From: Clusia tigrina
Taxonomy: Eukaryota; Arthropoda; Insecta; Diptera; Clusiidae
Length of the DNA stretch: 64,000 nucleotides
Assembly: GCA_920105625.2 (NCBI GenBank)
Contig: OV050032.1
Span: 8,484,129-8,548,128, forward strand
Reading direction: 5' to 3'
Translations under genes and position numbers: made by a program
The notes under the pieces: generated by a model
Told to the model about the DNA's origin: nothing
What the model saw: the letters and a program-made list of their open reading frames with translations, nothing else
Databases searched by the model: none
Shown here: positions 1-11,020 of the stretch, one piece after another
Layout: the number at the start of each line of letters is the position of its first letter
Position numbering within the stretch: position 1 is the stretch's first letter

Positions 1-2620
1 TTTTACCGAAACAAATATATAAAGTGCGCAGTGTGATCCTTTAAAACTTTTGTGGAATATAAACTGAAAGCTTGGAGAGTTATACACAATTGTTCATATA
101 TTGGGAGTGGGTCAGGTAATCACAGAGCTGCCCGCACATTTTGGGAGTATCATTTACAACTATCATTTACTTGGCAAATCAGTTAAGCCAGTCCTTTCCC
201 TTAGGATACGAATACTAAATTGCTCTGGCTCACATCATAGACCCAAATATAGAGTCCTGCGAAAACCCTCACTTATCATAAAGTGTGCGAATGTAACTCT
301 TTTCGCCATGTAACTACGAAATACTCAAAGGTATCTGCTAAAATACGTACAGTCCTCTTACAGTATTAGTCCTGGTTGCTGAACAAACTCTACGAACCTA
401 TCGCTAATTACTCCCCCTTTCCGTAATTATTGAAATTATTATTTTGCCCACTTCACTACTTGTCAATTACACTCGCTGTGTTTAGGCATTATGTGAACGT
501 ATCCCTCTGTTACTTGACGGTTCCTTGTGACCCACTTGGCTGCAGTTCTCAGCGCCCCTAAATTTTTGATAGATTTTTGCACACTTGGCAAGCCCAGGCA
601 CTCAGTGCAATAAATGCATTATTCAATAGCCAAGAGACGCCGATTTACTTTAATGGCATAGCCGATTGTTGCGGCTCACATCGAACCTGCAATTTGTTAC
701 TAAAACAGGAAATTTTACCATAAATAGCGCTTGTGGTGTCCGTACTCATTTCTCAAATCGCGGTTTGGATTCAACCAACATGAATGCTAAATTGCACCTT
801 TGCCTGCGTATAATTTAGTACGGCACAATTTGTTGTGGTTGTGTGAAAATGTGACCGCGCAGAGGCGTATGACAACAGCAGCAGTAAAAAGTGGGCGGCA
901 ACATGGTTTAGAAAGTAGTCTTTATCCAGTATCAACCGCGCCTATATTCACATAATTTATTATATGAATACTTACTGTATTACTAGTGTAAACAGACGTG
1001 GCCGAGGGAGGGGGAAGTGGGAGTAGGAGAGGAGAATGAGAACGTATAGTCAACTTTAATTCTAAAGTGTCAGTTGCATTTTAGTTAAGTTTTGTCAGAT
1101 AAGCACGTGCCAAGGGAATCCTCGTACCAGTGCACCATGGCGTATGATGAACACATAACTTTAGCACTTGGGCACTTGGGCACCGCACAACGTATACACC
1201 CCATTCCTTGTCTTTTGATAGCTTCAGCAGTACTCATGTGTTCTTTTTGGCAGCATCTCTTTGTATTCCGTTTGGTATCGTTCGCACTTAAATGGTCTTT
1301 TGAGATATTGCCAGGTATTAAGTTCTCTCCGTGACTGCGCACACTGCCACTCGATGCGTGAATGGTGCCTGCAGCTGTGTTTCTGCATCAGTTTTCGAAT
1401 TTATTTTGCTCTTTCTGAGCAGTTACTCACTAGGATTGACAATTTGTATGACAATATTTTGTGAAAAAATGTTCCTTTTTGCTCGAGCAAAAAAATACGC
1501 CTTTATTTTCGATGCAATTGAACTTTGCTGGCAGAGCTGTCTGGTGGTAGTAGCTGCACACTTTGCTGTATTGTAAGTACTCAAACGAAGTTTGGAATGC
1601 GGATCATCAAACGACTAACATCGAGCTTGATGGTAAAGAGACAATATCTGCTGGCTCAGATAAGTTTCAAAGCGTTTCACAGAAGTTTTCATATTTTTAT
1701 TGACTGTATTTTCAGATTCCAAACTACAACCCAAAGGCAAAATTTTATATATACCAGCAACAGTGAATCAAGCAACAGAAATGAAGGCACAGCAGACTGG
1801 GACAAACTCTGCAGAAAGCATCAAATTGCCTAACATATTTTTCTTCACATCTTACTCTACAATTAATGATATGGTCGAGGCAACTCAAGTCTTCGGTAGG
1901 ATGCAGCAAAAGCATTAGGAAAATATGCCCCGGTCAGGAGTTTAGGCCGAAACGACAAACTACAAATTACCAGCTTAGCACAAAATATTGAAAGCACTCT
2001 AATGCGCGACTATGTTGAAGCCTGCTCGATTTCCACCAGTTCAAGCAATTCAACCATGCATGCACCCGTACCTTGCAGAATTCTCCTACGATGTACCCGA
2101 CACACTGGGTCACACGCTAATCTCCATATCTGTTCACTTGGCCCGATCTGTAACTACACCATGCTTGCTTTTCAGCAGGACCTCAGGCGATGGCAATGAT
2201 GCTCAGGCAATGATACTCAGGCAAACTTACGAGCACTTGCAAGCGTAGCCATCCTGCAGTTCTGCCAGTCCCTTTTATGAAAGGGAATTGTTGGAATATG
2301 AAAAATGTCGATTTTTGGCACTACACCAGCAGCAATGTGCAAATGCCAATAACAACAATAAAAACAGCAAATTTCGCGTAACTTTTCAATAACTAAATTA
2401 TTTGAATACCCTACAAAATGTTCCCGAAATATTAATTTTTGAGGTGCTGTACAAAAATAATATTCAGAAGAATGCCCAGAAACGTAAAAGAATTGAAGAC
2501 AAGTCACTTGATACCGGTCGAATGTTAATAGATTAATTCTTTGGTCGTACATCCATTTCTGATCGGTTCTTAGCTTGGCAGCGAGGCAATAATCAGTCAG
2601 AGAATATGACAGTCTCACAC
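1..2620. other. Gene-free stretch
   Basis: I see no supportable gene here. Short open frames exist on both strands, but none has a recognisable domain, a convincing start or a splice partner. A stretch around 1700-2250 reads somewhat protein-like in two plus frames but is interrupted by stops and could not be assigned. Two CACTTGGC octamers lie at 533-540 and 582-589. It is probably intergenic or intronic. Confidence 0.6.
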
Positions 2621-2780
2621 AATTATGTCATGACAGTGCCATGTGTCTATATCTTGATAGCAATTTATCTCAATAGACCCACATACGAGTATGTATGCCA
2701 TATTTCTAAGTCATGTTAATGTCTGCTACCCTTGACATAACAGTGGCATCTTTCTATGTCATAACCATATTCTCAATGTA
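2620..2780. repeat. Degenerate left part of 24-bp minisatellite
   Basis: Phrases such as tatgtcatgacagtg, gacataacagtggcatc and ctatgtcataacc recur here. They match the better preserved 24-bp repeats at 3984-4146. The same family therefore lies on both sides of the 255-bp LINE-derived array, which suggests that array landed inside an older minisatellite. A TACGAGTA octamer is at 2684-2691. No gene is seen. Confidence 0.5.
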
Positions 2781-2789
2781 AGTCATTAA

Positions 2790-3706
2790 AGTTCCACCTG
2801 AATGTGATTTTCCTCTGCCAGTAATACCACCAAAGTTCGTTCCAGAGTGAAAGAGTGGTAGCCTAGTATTTGTGAGACCTTCATCCATGGTCTGTGACCT
2901 ACACCGATAAATTTTCTATAAACTGACACCTCAGCAGACAATCTTGAGTGCGTCTTGACACCACTGGGCAAGTGTATAGAATGTGTTGTGCTGTTTCCTG
3001 CTCCTCTTGACAGAGTCGGCAGGAATCGTCTTCTACAACGCGTATTTTGTTCAGATGGGAATTGAGTCTACAGTGTCCTGTTTAAAGTTCAGTATAGAAA
3101 AGTTCAGATATGGTAGCTTAGTATTTGGGAGACCTTCATCCATGATCTGTGACATATACCGATAAGTTTTCTATAAACTGACATCTCAGCAGACAATCCT
3201 GAGTGCGTCTTGACACCACTGGGCAAGTGTATAGAATGTGTTCTGCTGTTGCCTGCTCCTCTTGACAGAGTCGGCAGGAATCGTCTTCTACAACGCCTAT
3301 TTTGTTCAGATGGGAATTGAGTCTACAGTGTTCTATTTAAAGTTCAGTATAGAAAAGTTCAGATATGGTAGCTTAGTATTTGTGAGACCTTCATCCATGA
3401 TCTGTGACCTACACCGATAAATTTTCTATAAACTGACACCTCAGCAGACAATCTTGAGTGCGTCTTGACACCACTGGGCAAGTGTATAGAATGTGTTCTG
3501 CTGTTGCCTGCTCCTCTTGACAGAGTCGGCAGGAATCGTCGTCTACAACGCCTATTTTGTTCAGATGGGAATTGAGTCTACAGTGTCCTGTTTAAAGTTC
3601 AGTATAGAAAAGTTCAGATATGGTAGCTTAGTATTTGTGAGACCTTCATCCATGATCTGTGACATATACCGATAAGTTTTCTATAAACTGACACCTCAGC
3701 AGACAA
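2790..3706 (-). repeat. 255-bp tandem repeat made from a LINE ORF2 3' end
   Basis: About 3.4 head-to-tail copies are present. The landmark ggtagc..tagtattt recurs at about 2855, 3110, 3365 and 3620, every 255 bp. On the minus strand each unit reads as the end of a non-LTR retrotransposon ORF2. A GHCRLNSHLNKI-type segment is followed by a C-x2-C-x8-H-x4-C knuckle (clearest at 3223-3276) and then by stop codons and apparent 3' UTR. 255 is 85 codons, so the frame is kept from copy to copy, but each copy has about three stops in that frame and is not functional. The short plus-strand ORFs of 60 codons starting at 2983, 3238 and 3493 are antisense shadows. The leftmost flank (2790-2850) is single-copy LINE 3' sequence. 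The array ends in cagacaagccatcaggtccc, matching the end of the block at 5638-5990. Confidence 0.85.
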
Positions 3707-4150
3707 GCCATCAGGTCCCACATACAAGGCCGCATGTTCTTCAACAATTGTAAGGCTGACTTGATATTTGATGTAATTAAGAGCAATATTGTCAGTCTAT
3801 GTCATGAGAGTGTCATTTTTCTATGTCAAAAAATGCCATCTCTCTATGCCATGAGAGTGCCTTCATCACAAAAACATCATGATGTCATATTAGTGCCATA
3901 TTTCATGTCTTGTTAGTCTATTACACTATAGTTGTCTCAGTCTTTATTATGACAGCGTCAGCTTTCTGGGTCTTGATAGTGTCAACTGTATACAGTGTCA
4001 TCTGTATATGTCACAACAGTGTCATCTGTCTGTGTCACTACAGTGTCATCTGTATATGTCACAACAGTGTCATCTGCCTATGTCACTACAGTGTCATCTG
4101 TCTATGTCACTACTGTGTCATCTGTCTATGTCACAGCAGCCCCACTTGTC
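3707..4150. repeat. 24-bp minisatellite, unit close to agtgtcatctgtctatgtca
   Basis: The core at 3984-4146 holds about seven units of 24 bp. The left part (3796-3983) is a more decayed version. Because 24 is a multiple of three, the plus strand shows a false ORF (3910-4254) with an octapeptide repeat of the form VIC-L/I-CH-N/Y-S. I regard this as a repeat shadow: the units differ by substitutions with no sign of selection on the peptide, and there is no homology or splice context. Confidence 0.8.
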
Positions 4151-5283
4151 TATGCCACGACACACTGATTTTCTCTTTAATTCATCAAAATAATCAGTAC
4201 GTATGGAGTATTATTCTATCTCAAATATCCTTACAAATACACATACGAGTATAAATGAGTGCATTTCTATATGGCCTCTCTTGCCTGGTATAGGGTACCT
4301 TTTCGGTAGTTCAAAATTGATTCTCTCCCCTCTGCATTTGTTGCTGGCTTATTGCATTTCGGAGTGTATTTCCATTTACAGTTGCACTGTTGTTAGTGCT
4401 GCTCTGGTCCTGAGTGTGCAACAAGCTCAAAACTCCTTTCAGTGGAAAATAACACACAAAAAATATGCTCCGTAGCGTTGGTAATAAAATTGAATTTCTC
4501 AACACTTCAACACTTCGAATATTATAAACTAAACATTAAATGGACGCTTCAGTGCACCAAGGAACACGAAGCATGGCTGTGTACGTGCCAAAGGGATGGC
4601 GTTGCCTGAATGCTGCAAAATTTTAAATGTTGGTGAGCGAAGAGCGACCACGAAGGTGAGGACACCAGCAAATAAGTCTCAATGACTATTTCCAGTGAGT
4701 TTTTATGGCAAAATATTTAGGAAAATGATAAACAATTTAAGGAAATGGTGGCATTCGGCTCCTGTAGCTAGTTTAGCGAAGAATTATCCAACAATCGATG
4801 AATAGAAGAACATGTTGATTGATGGATGTCTACGGATAATGAGGACAAATGATGCACCAATATTTTATGATACTCCTTTAAGAGAATTCTAGGCGAATAT
4901 TTGGAAGGTTTGGGAAAAGTTTTTATCCATGAAAACTGAAAATGATCAAATATTACTCGCATATCTTTAATAGGAAAAAGGTACGAGCAAAAACTATTCG
5001 GAATTCACATGCCCGAGTAATGCATCTTATGGTATTGGCACATCCATCCCCTCAGAGTACCCCTAGCTGGGTTTTGTAATGGTAGTGCTAAGGGAATATA
5101 TCGAGACTACCTGAAATTCTTCGAGACATGAACTTCACTTTTCTAAAAGACAGTCAATTGCTTGAGTCAGAGAGACGAAGAGGTCACACCATACACTTGA
5201 GGGTAACTACTAATTTAGTTTTCTTCCCAGTGGTCTAGAAATAAAGCCAACAATTAGCTTTCAAATCATTCCGCTTGTGACAC
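4151..5283. other. Gene-free stretch
   Basis: No gene is supportable. A TACGAGTA octamer is at 4244-4251. The sequence is ordinary AT-rich DNA with short chance ORFs. Confidence 0.55.
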
Positions 5284-5287
5284 CAGC

Positions 5288-5640
5288 AAGTTAGGTTAGA
5301 TTAGACTGGCTGGTCGAGAAGGCCACACATAGACCTGCAAGGTCCTTTGCGATGCCAGATGGATATGGAGAGCTGTAGTCTGAATCGTTGAACAGGGAGA
5401 CAGTCTTAGCAAATCTTAAGAGTGAAGTTATCCGTAGTTGCGCGACCTCGGGACACCAGCAGAATCGACGGAATTTGTTAAAAGCTTTTACCCTAATGAA
5501 ACCCAAATCTAGCACAGCATGAAAAGCATCATTGCAGGCACAGGAACGTGCAGGTGAGCGGGCGCTGCAGGTGAACTGACAAAGTTCGTGCCAGAGCAAA
5601 GTCCGCAAAAGTACTACGTCAGGCGGAAGCCACAGTGAAA
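5288..5640 (-). mobile_element. Retroposon 3'-end fragment with TTAGGTTAGATT tail
   Basis: Read on the minus strand, this block ends in a gaccagccagtctaatctaacctaac-type pentamer tail preceded by aggtctatgtgtggcc. I recall this as a common repeat ending in tephritid genomes; that is memory, not a search result. An open minus frame (5291-5608, 105 codons) runs through it without any recognisable domain, so I do not call it a gene. The 5' limit is uncertain because the LINE-derived 255-bp repeat starts directly after it. No clear target-site duplication was found. Confidence 0.4.
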
Positions 5641-5990
5641 GAGTGGTAGCTTAGTATTTGGAAGACCTTCCAGACCTTCCATGGTATGTGACCTACACCG
5701 ATAAATTTTCTTTAAATTGAAACCTCAGCAGACAATCCTGAGTGAGTGTTGATACCGCTGGACAAGTGTATAGAATGTGTTCTGCTGTTTCCTCTTGACA
5801 GAGTCGGCAGGAATCGTCTTCTAGCACGCCTATTTTGTTCATATGGTAATTGAGTCTACAGTGTCCGGTTAAAAGATCAGTATAGAATAGTTCAGATATG
5901 GTAGCTTAGTATTTGGGAGACCTTCATCCATGATGCCGATAAATTTTCTATAAACTGACACCTCAGCAGACAATCCATCAGGTCCCACAT
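5638..5990 (-). repeat. Second block of the 255-bp LINE-derived repeat (1.3 copies)
   Basis: The ggtagcttagtattt landmark occurs at about 5645 and 5900, again 255 bp apart. The unit carries the same antisense C-x2-C / H-x4-C knuckle as the 2.8-3.7 kb array, with small deletions. It ends in the same cagacaa-ccatcaggtccc sequence, here followed by two more 16-bp iterations of ccatcaggtcccacat to about 6016. The shared end suggests a segmental duplication of the array edge. Confidence 0.75.
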
Positions 5991-6019
5991 CCATCAGGTC
6001 CCAGATCCGTCAGGTTCCT

Positions 6020-6950
6020 AAACAATCGAAAGGTCTAGGACTAGTCAGTTGAAGTTTAGCAAATAAATCAATCCTTTGGTTAGTGGGGGAAAGCAATAGA
6101 AAGGATTGATTGAATAATAAGTAATTCTTGGCACAACCACATTCGGTGTATACTTAATGTCAAATAAATGAACTACAAAAGACTCAAGTGCATCCAAAGG
6201 AACTGCTGGCACCCACCTGAGCCCAGTATTCAGCTGAGTATCTAGATTGATTAAAGGTATATACACTGCTTCTCAACATGGAGTTGGATTAAAATGTTCG
6301 ATCATTCCTTAACTGCAACAGGGCTGAGCTACACTTTCATTTTCAGTATTACCATTAAGCCAACAAGCTTCAAGTGTGCCACTCGGAACACACAATCTGC
6401 CGCTCTCACTATGATCACAACGTAGTCCCATGGTCGCTTTCGTCTACTCTGTTCGCAGCCTGAGCGATGTCAACGGCGGTGAGGAGCAGTTGCTTAAAAT
6501 GATAGAGCGAGGGAGAGAGGGAGGATTTTTGAATTATTAATACGAGTAATAAAGACCGCAGAGCGAGGAGCACTCAACCAATACAAACTGGCCCAAAAGT
6601 GTGGCCGCTCAGCGATTTATGTGAACTCATTCTGCTTGAATTGCAATTTCCAGCCAAACACGCCTTTGACTTACTCGTGACTGCAGAAAAAAGAAAAAGC
6701 AAAGGATTTGCAGAACCATCCAGCGATTCACGTACACAATCGCCGCAAATTGCAGTTCGGTGCAAGTGCGCTGTCGTTGGCGTCGTCGCTGCAGTCCCGC
6801 AGAGCCAACCGAACAATGAGCGACAATTTTCAGGGCCGCGTCATATGACAGTGCAACAAATGGCAGCGGGCTTCCTCTTGCCAACGAAAATGGTAGACAA
6901 ATTTTCGTAAGTGCGCAAAGGATTTCACTTTAATTGAGTATGGTAGTGGC
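6020..6950. other. Gene-free stretch
   Basis: A 103-codon plus ORF (6599-6910) and overlapping minus ORFs are present but have no recognisable motif. I see no supportable gene. A TACGAGTA octamer is at 6541-6548. Confidence 0.5.
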
Positions 6951-6951
6951 T

Positions 6952-6980
6952 GTGTGTATGTGTGTGTGTGTGTGTGTGTG

Positions 6981-7018
<38 letters not shown>

Positions 7019-7019
7019 T
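6952..7019. repeat. (TG)n microsatellite with GCGCGC core
   Basis: An alternating purine-pyrimidine run of TG units is broken by one TAG and ends in gtgtgcgcgcgtgtgtgt. Such runs favour Z-DNA; that is established for the sequence class and not tested here. Confidence 0.95.
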
Positions 7020-8279
7020 CATTGACAATTGGTCATTGTGTGCAGCTGAGTTATTAGTTTGGTTTCGATTTTAAGCGACCTGGGAACTGGCGGCAATGAT
7101 GCTGCAGTCGTTGGAACACGTTTCTGCAATAAGTGTACACAAATGAGGTGAGTGCAAAAAGTTCGTGCCATTTTGCCCAACTTGCCACAGCGACGGTATA
7201 ACTGCAGGCACCACAATCAGCCGCATTACTCGTAGCAAAAATGAATATCCAAGTGGAGGAAGCTCTGAAGAAATATGTGTACAAACAGATTAGTAGATAA
7301 GAGATGGTATGAGAGCATATATGAGCAATCGAAGGATGGCAAGCGAGAGAAGACACCACAGCATACGAATAATTTGAAACTTCAACCTTGAAAGCAATAG
7401 GAATTCATTTATATACAGGATAGCCCACTAACTTCCGGCAGCCATTCAAATGAAACTCACAAAATCACAAAACTTAAAGACTAGTCAGTTAATGCAACGC
7501 CCTCAATTTATGCACTAATCGAGAAGGAACCACTGCCACCAGTGACTGAATATTGGCCTTGGCTCTGCCTTCACTCGCATCACCGAATATTTTTTAATAC
7601 CTTTCCTGTTCGGTGGCAAACTCACTCAGACTGCGACTCGAATGTCTGTGCCAATAAGCGAACGGCATCGTTGTCAGTCGCTAAATAAATCAATCTCTTG
7701 ATTGCTGTTACCCCTGCCGCCTGCTCGCCTCCTGGGTATTATTGCCTAATCGCGTGATTGAGCAGGATTAATTCCCCTTCGCTCGTAACAATTCATCATA
7801 AATTGTTGCTTTCCCATTGTGGTCTGACGTTTGTGGTTGGCTTTGCCATTAGCAATGAAATTCCAGGACGACAATGGAGGCAATAATTTTGTGTCTCGTG
7901 CGTGCTTGTATCGGGGCATTACAGTTCAAGGGATCCATCGGAGATGCCACCACTCAGCGGGACGGTGCAGGTAGCTGCGAACACAAATCCGTGTGTTCTG
8001 CATCCTTTTGGAGTTTGTCGTGCAAATAATTTTTAAAGCTGATCCATGTCAAGGCAGAAGAACCTCGATGGGAAGAAGTTGCGGTAGAGCTGCCAGAGCA
8101 AATCCTACCATACACCAATGATTGATGAGTGATAGTCTAAAGTAGGGGACACTGCTGAGTAAAGCAGCAACCGCGCAATTAGCAATGTTTTGCGTGTCGA
8201 AAAATTTGTAATACAAAAATGGACGCGCTCTTGTTTACTCTTAATTGTGGGCATGGCTGGCGTAGATATCTACTAAAAC
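7020..8279. other. Gene-free stretch
   Basis: No gene is supportable. A TACTCGTA octamer is at 7227-7234. Minus ORFs at 7019-7359 have no recognisable domain. Confidence 0.5.
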
Positions 8280-8785
8280 TCGCGTTTGGCCCAAAGAATA
8301 TGCAAAGATAAGAAAGAATCATGCCCAGGACCAACTTCGAAACCTTACTCCTTGCAAGTAACTTATATAGTTGTAAAGCATGACAAGCAACTTAAGAGTA
8401 GGATATCTTATGGATATATACAGGACTTAAAATCGGCTACTTTAGCTGCATATTCGTATCTACGATAATATTTCACTTTTATGTTGCGTGGCCTGCGAAG
8501 CCTACCAGGAAACCACATTGGGGACGAAGAAGCAGCACCCAGACGTTTACGAATACATTGCTCGAATGCATCCACTACACTGTTAATCCCTCAAAAGAAC
8601 TGAGGATAAGATATCTCCAAGAGAGCTGACCAGTCTGTACGATTGAACAACTCCTTCAATTTAATCAAATCAACCCGCTTATAATCAAATGATTCGACAG
8701 GTAAAGGATCTACACAACTTCACCTTAACAAAGGCAATCTAACAGACACTTCCAACATTGGATGGTGAGGGTCTTCAGGAAACAC
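8280..8785 (-). pseudogene. Dead LINE ORF2 fragment: endonuclease C-terminus and linker toward reverse transcriptase
   Basis: On the minus strand, reading down from 8785, the translation shows a FPEDPHHPMLEV segment typical of the last strand of APE-type endonucleases in insect non-LTR elements. It is followed by a DYKRVDLIKLKELFN-like stretch, an NRTDWSALL segment, and a MWFPGRLR..RNIKVKYYRRY segment that normally links endonuclease and reverse transcriptase. At least two in-frame stops (after LPLLR and after SYPQFF) and a later shift toward 8470 kill it. No reverse-transcriptase motif was found downstream, so the copy is truncated. It is contiguous in the ancestral protein with the fragment at 10411-11020; the 71-bp array now separates them. 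Homology is by my recognition of the pattern, not a search. Confidence 0.75.
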
Positions 8786-10410
8786 CAAAGAATCCACAGA
8801 GGAAATAGAAGTAAATTCCATTTCTTCCACAAAGAGCAGATGAAGACATGAAACACGAAAGGATCAACAGAGGAAATAGAATTAAATTCCATTTCTTCCA
8901 CAAAGACCAGATCAAGAGATGAAACACGAAAAGATCAACAAAGGAAATAGAAGTAAATTCCATTTCTTCCACAAAAACCAGATCAAGAGATGAAACACGA
9001 AAGGATCAACAGAGGAAATAGAAGTAAATTCAATTTCTTCCACAAAGACCAGATCAAGAGATGAAACACGAAAGGATCAACAGAGGAAATAGAAGTAAAT
9101 TCCATTTCTTCCACAAAGACCAGATTAAGAGATGAAACACGAAAGGATCAACAGAGGAAATAGAAGTAAATTCCATTTCTTCCACAAAGAGCAGATGAAG
9201 ACATGAAACACGAAAGGATCAACAGAGGAAATAGAATTAAATTCCATTTCTTCCACAAAGACCAGATCAAGAGATGAAACACGAAAGGATCAACAGAGGA
9301 AATAGAAGTAAATTCCATTTCTTCCACAAAGAGCAGATCAGGAGATGAAACACGAAAGGATCAACAGAGGAAATAGAAGTAAATTCCATTTCTTCCACAA
9401 AGACCAGATCAAGAGATGAAACACGAAAGGATCAACAGAGGAAATAGAATTAAATTCCATTTCTTCCACAAAGAGCAGATCAGGAGATGAAACACGAAAG
9501 GATCAACAGAGGAAATAGAAGTAAATTCCATTTCTTCCACAAAGAGCAGATCAGGAGATGAAACACGAAAGGATCAACAGAGGAAATAGAATTAAATTCC
9601 ATTTCTTCCACAAAGAGCAGATCAGGAGATGAAACACGAAAGGATCAACAGAGGAAATAGAAGTAAATTCCATTTCTTCCACAAAGAGCAGATCAGGAGA
9701 TGAAACACGAAAGGATCAACAGAGGAAATAGAAGTAAATTCCATTTCTTCCACAAAGACCAGATCAAGAGATGAAACACGAAAGGATCAACAGAGGAAAT
9801 AGAAGTAAATTCCATTTCTTCCACAAAGAGCAGATCAAGACATGAAACACGAAAGGATCTACAGCAGAAATAGAAGTAAATTCCATTTCTTCCACAAAGA
9901 GCAGATCAAGAGATGAAACACGAAAGGATCAACAGAGGAAATAGAAGTAAATTCCATTTCTTCCACAAAGAGCAGATCAGGAGATGAAACACGAAAGGAT
10001 CAACAGAGGAAATAGAAGTAAATTCCATTTCTTCCACAAAGAGCAGATCAAGACATGAAACACGAAAGGATCTACAGCAGAAATAGAAGTAAATTCCATT
10101 TCTTCCACAAAGACCAGATCAAGAGATGAAACACGAAAGGATCAACAGAGGAAATAGAAGTAAATTCCATTTCTTCCACAAAGAGCAGATCAGGAGATGA
10201 AACACGAAAGGATCAACAGAGGAAATAGAAGTAAATTCCATTTCTTCCACAAATACCAGATCAAGAGATGAAACACGAAAGGATCAACAGAGGAAATAGA
10301 AGTAAATTCCATTTCTTCCACAAAGACCAGATCAAGAGATGAAACACGAAAGGATCAACAGAGGAAATAGAAGTAAATTCCATTTCTTCCACAAAGACCA
10401 CATCAAGAGG
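8786..10410 (-). repeat. 71-bp minisatellite expanded from inside a LINE endonuclease
   Basis: About 23 copies of a 71-bp unit are present, beginning gaaacacgaaaggatcaaca. The spacing is exactly 71 where checked (8850, 8921, 8992). On the minus strand one frame of the unit reads DVVFVEEMEFTSISSVD, which is the endonuclease sequence that should join the 10411-11020 and 8280-8785 fragments, so the element itself is the source. 71 is not a multiple of three, so the frame shifts at every copy and the array cannot encode a repeat protein. Two main variants (gagcagatcagg and gaccagatcaag) and agaatt/agaagt differences mix along the array. A rare ggatctacagcag variant occurs twice, 213 bp (three units) apart. 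Confidence 0.9.
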
Positions 10411-11020
10411 TCCACCATACTGAATGTATTTACGAGAGTCCTAAACTGAAAATAGAATTCACAAACTCAGTATCATTTGAAAACGGGAAGAGTTGAATGG
10501 GGTCATCACTGGAATGTTCCCAACACAAAGTTGGCAAATCACCCAAAATTAAGATATCATCATTTGACTTTAGTTTCTTAGCCAATAAGGAGATACCATC
10601 TAAGTGAAACTGGTACATTTCCGGAGAAAATCGCTGCAGGATATACGAACAGGACACATAAATGTTCACGGTTGCCACTCTGATTTGAACAGCTTCCACG
10701 AATTCTTCACAGAACAGGGACGTACTTACTGCAATTAAACACAGTAAACATAGAAGAAGCAGAGGTCCTGTCTTTCCTATATACCATGAAATTAGGAGCA
10801 TAAGCCCCTGACGAAAGGGCTTTCGCAAATGCAATTACATCATATACGAAAGGACTGCTAGCTTAGTATTTAAACCCCGCACGTTTGGGTATAACAATAA
10901 CAGATCAGTTGCGGTGTTTAGTTTTTTGAGTCTGGTTTTGCATGAAGAGTTCCAACTCATATTCACGCAGCAGGAGGGAAAGGATAAGATGAAATTTATC
11001 ACACCCGGAAATGAATACAA
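10411..11020 (-). pseudogene. Dead LINE ORF2 fragment: N-terminal APE-type endonuclease
   Basis: Reading the minus strand from 11020 down, a YPNVRGLNTKL segment matches the catalytic Asn-containing start of APE endonucleases. After it a shifted frame gives YDVIAFAKAL, where the family normally has a Thr-Glu pair, then NFMVYRKDR. Another frame (10430-10834) gives VATVNIYVSCSYI, HLDGISLLAKKL and ILILGDLPTLCW, the GD-F-N motif region with Asn replaced by Pro. It continues to EFVNSIFSLGLS and then a stop. Frameshifts and lost catalytic residues show it is inactive. It belongs to the CR1/Jockey type of insect LINEs by general pattern; the exact clade is not resolved. Confidence 0.78.

Noticed and set aside
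1700..2250. Protein-like stretches in two plus frames
   Set aside because: Broken by several stops and matching no family I know; not enough to call a pseudogene.
3910..4254. ORF with Cys/His octapeptide repeats
   Set aside because: Translation of a 24-bp minisatellite; the spacing is not that of a known zinc finger.
8786..10410. Regular repeat array resembling a CRISPR
   Set aside because: The 71-bp units abut with no unique spacers, and the unit is a piece of a LINE endonuclease in a eukaryotic genome.
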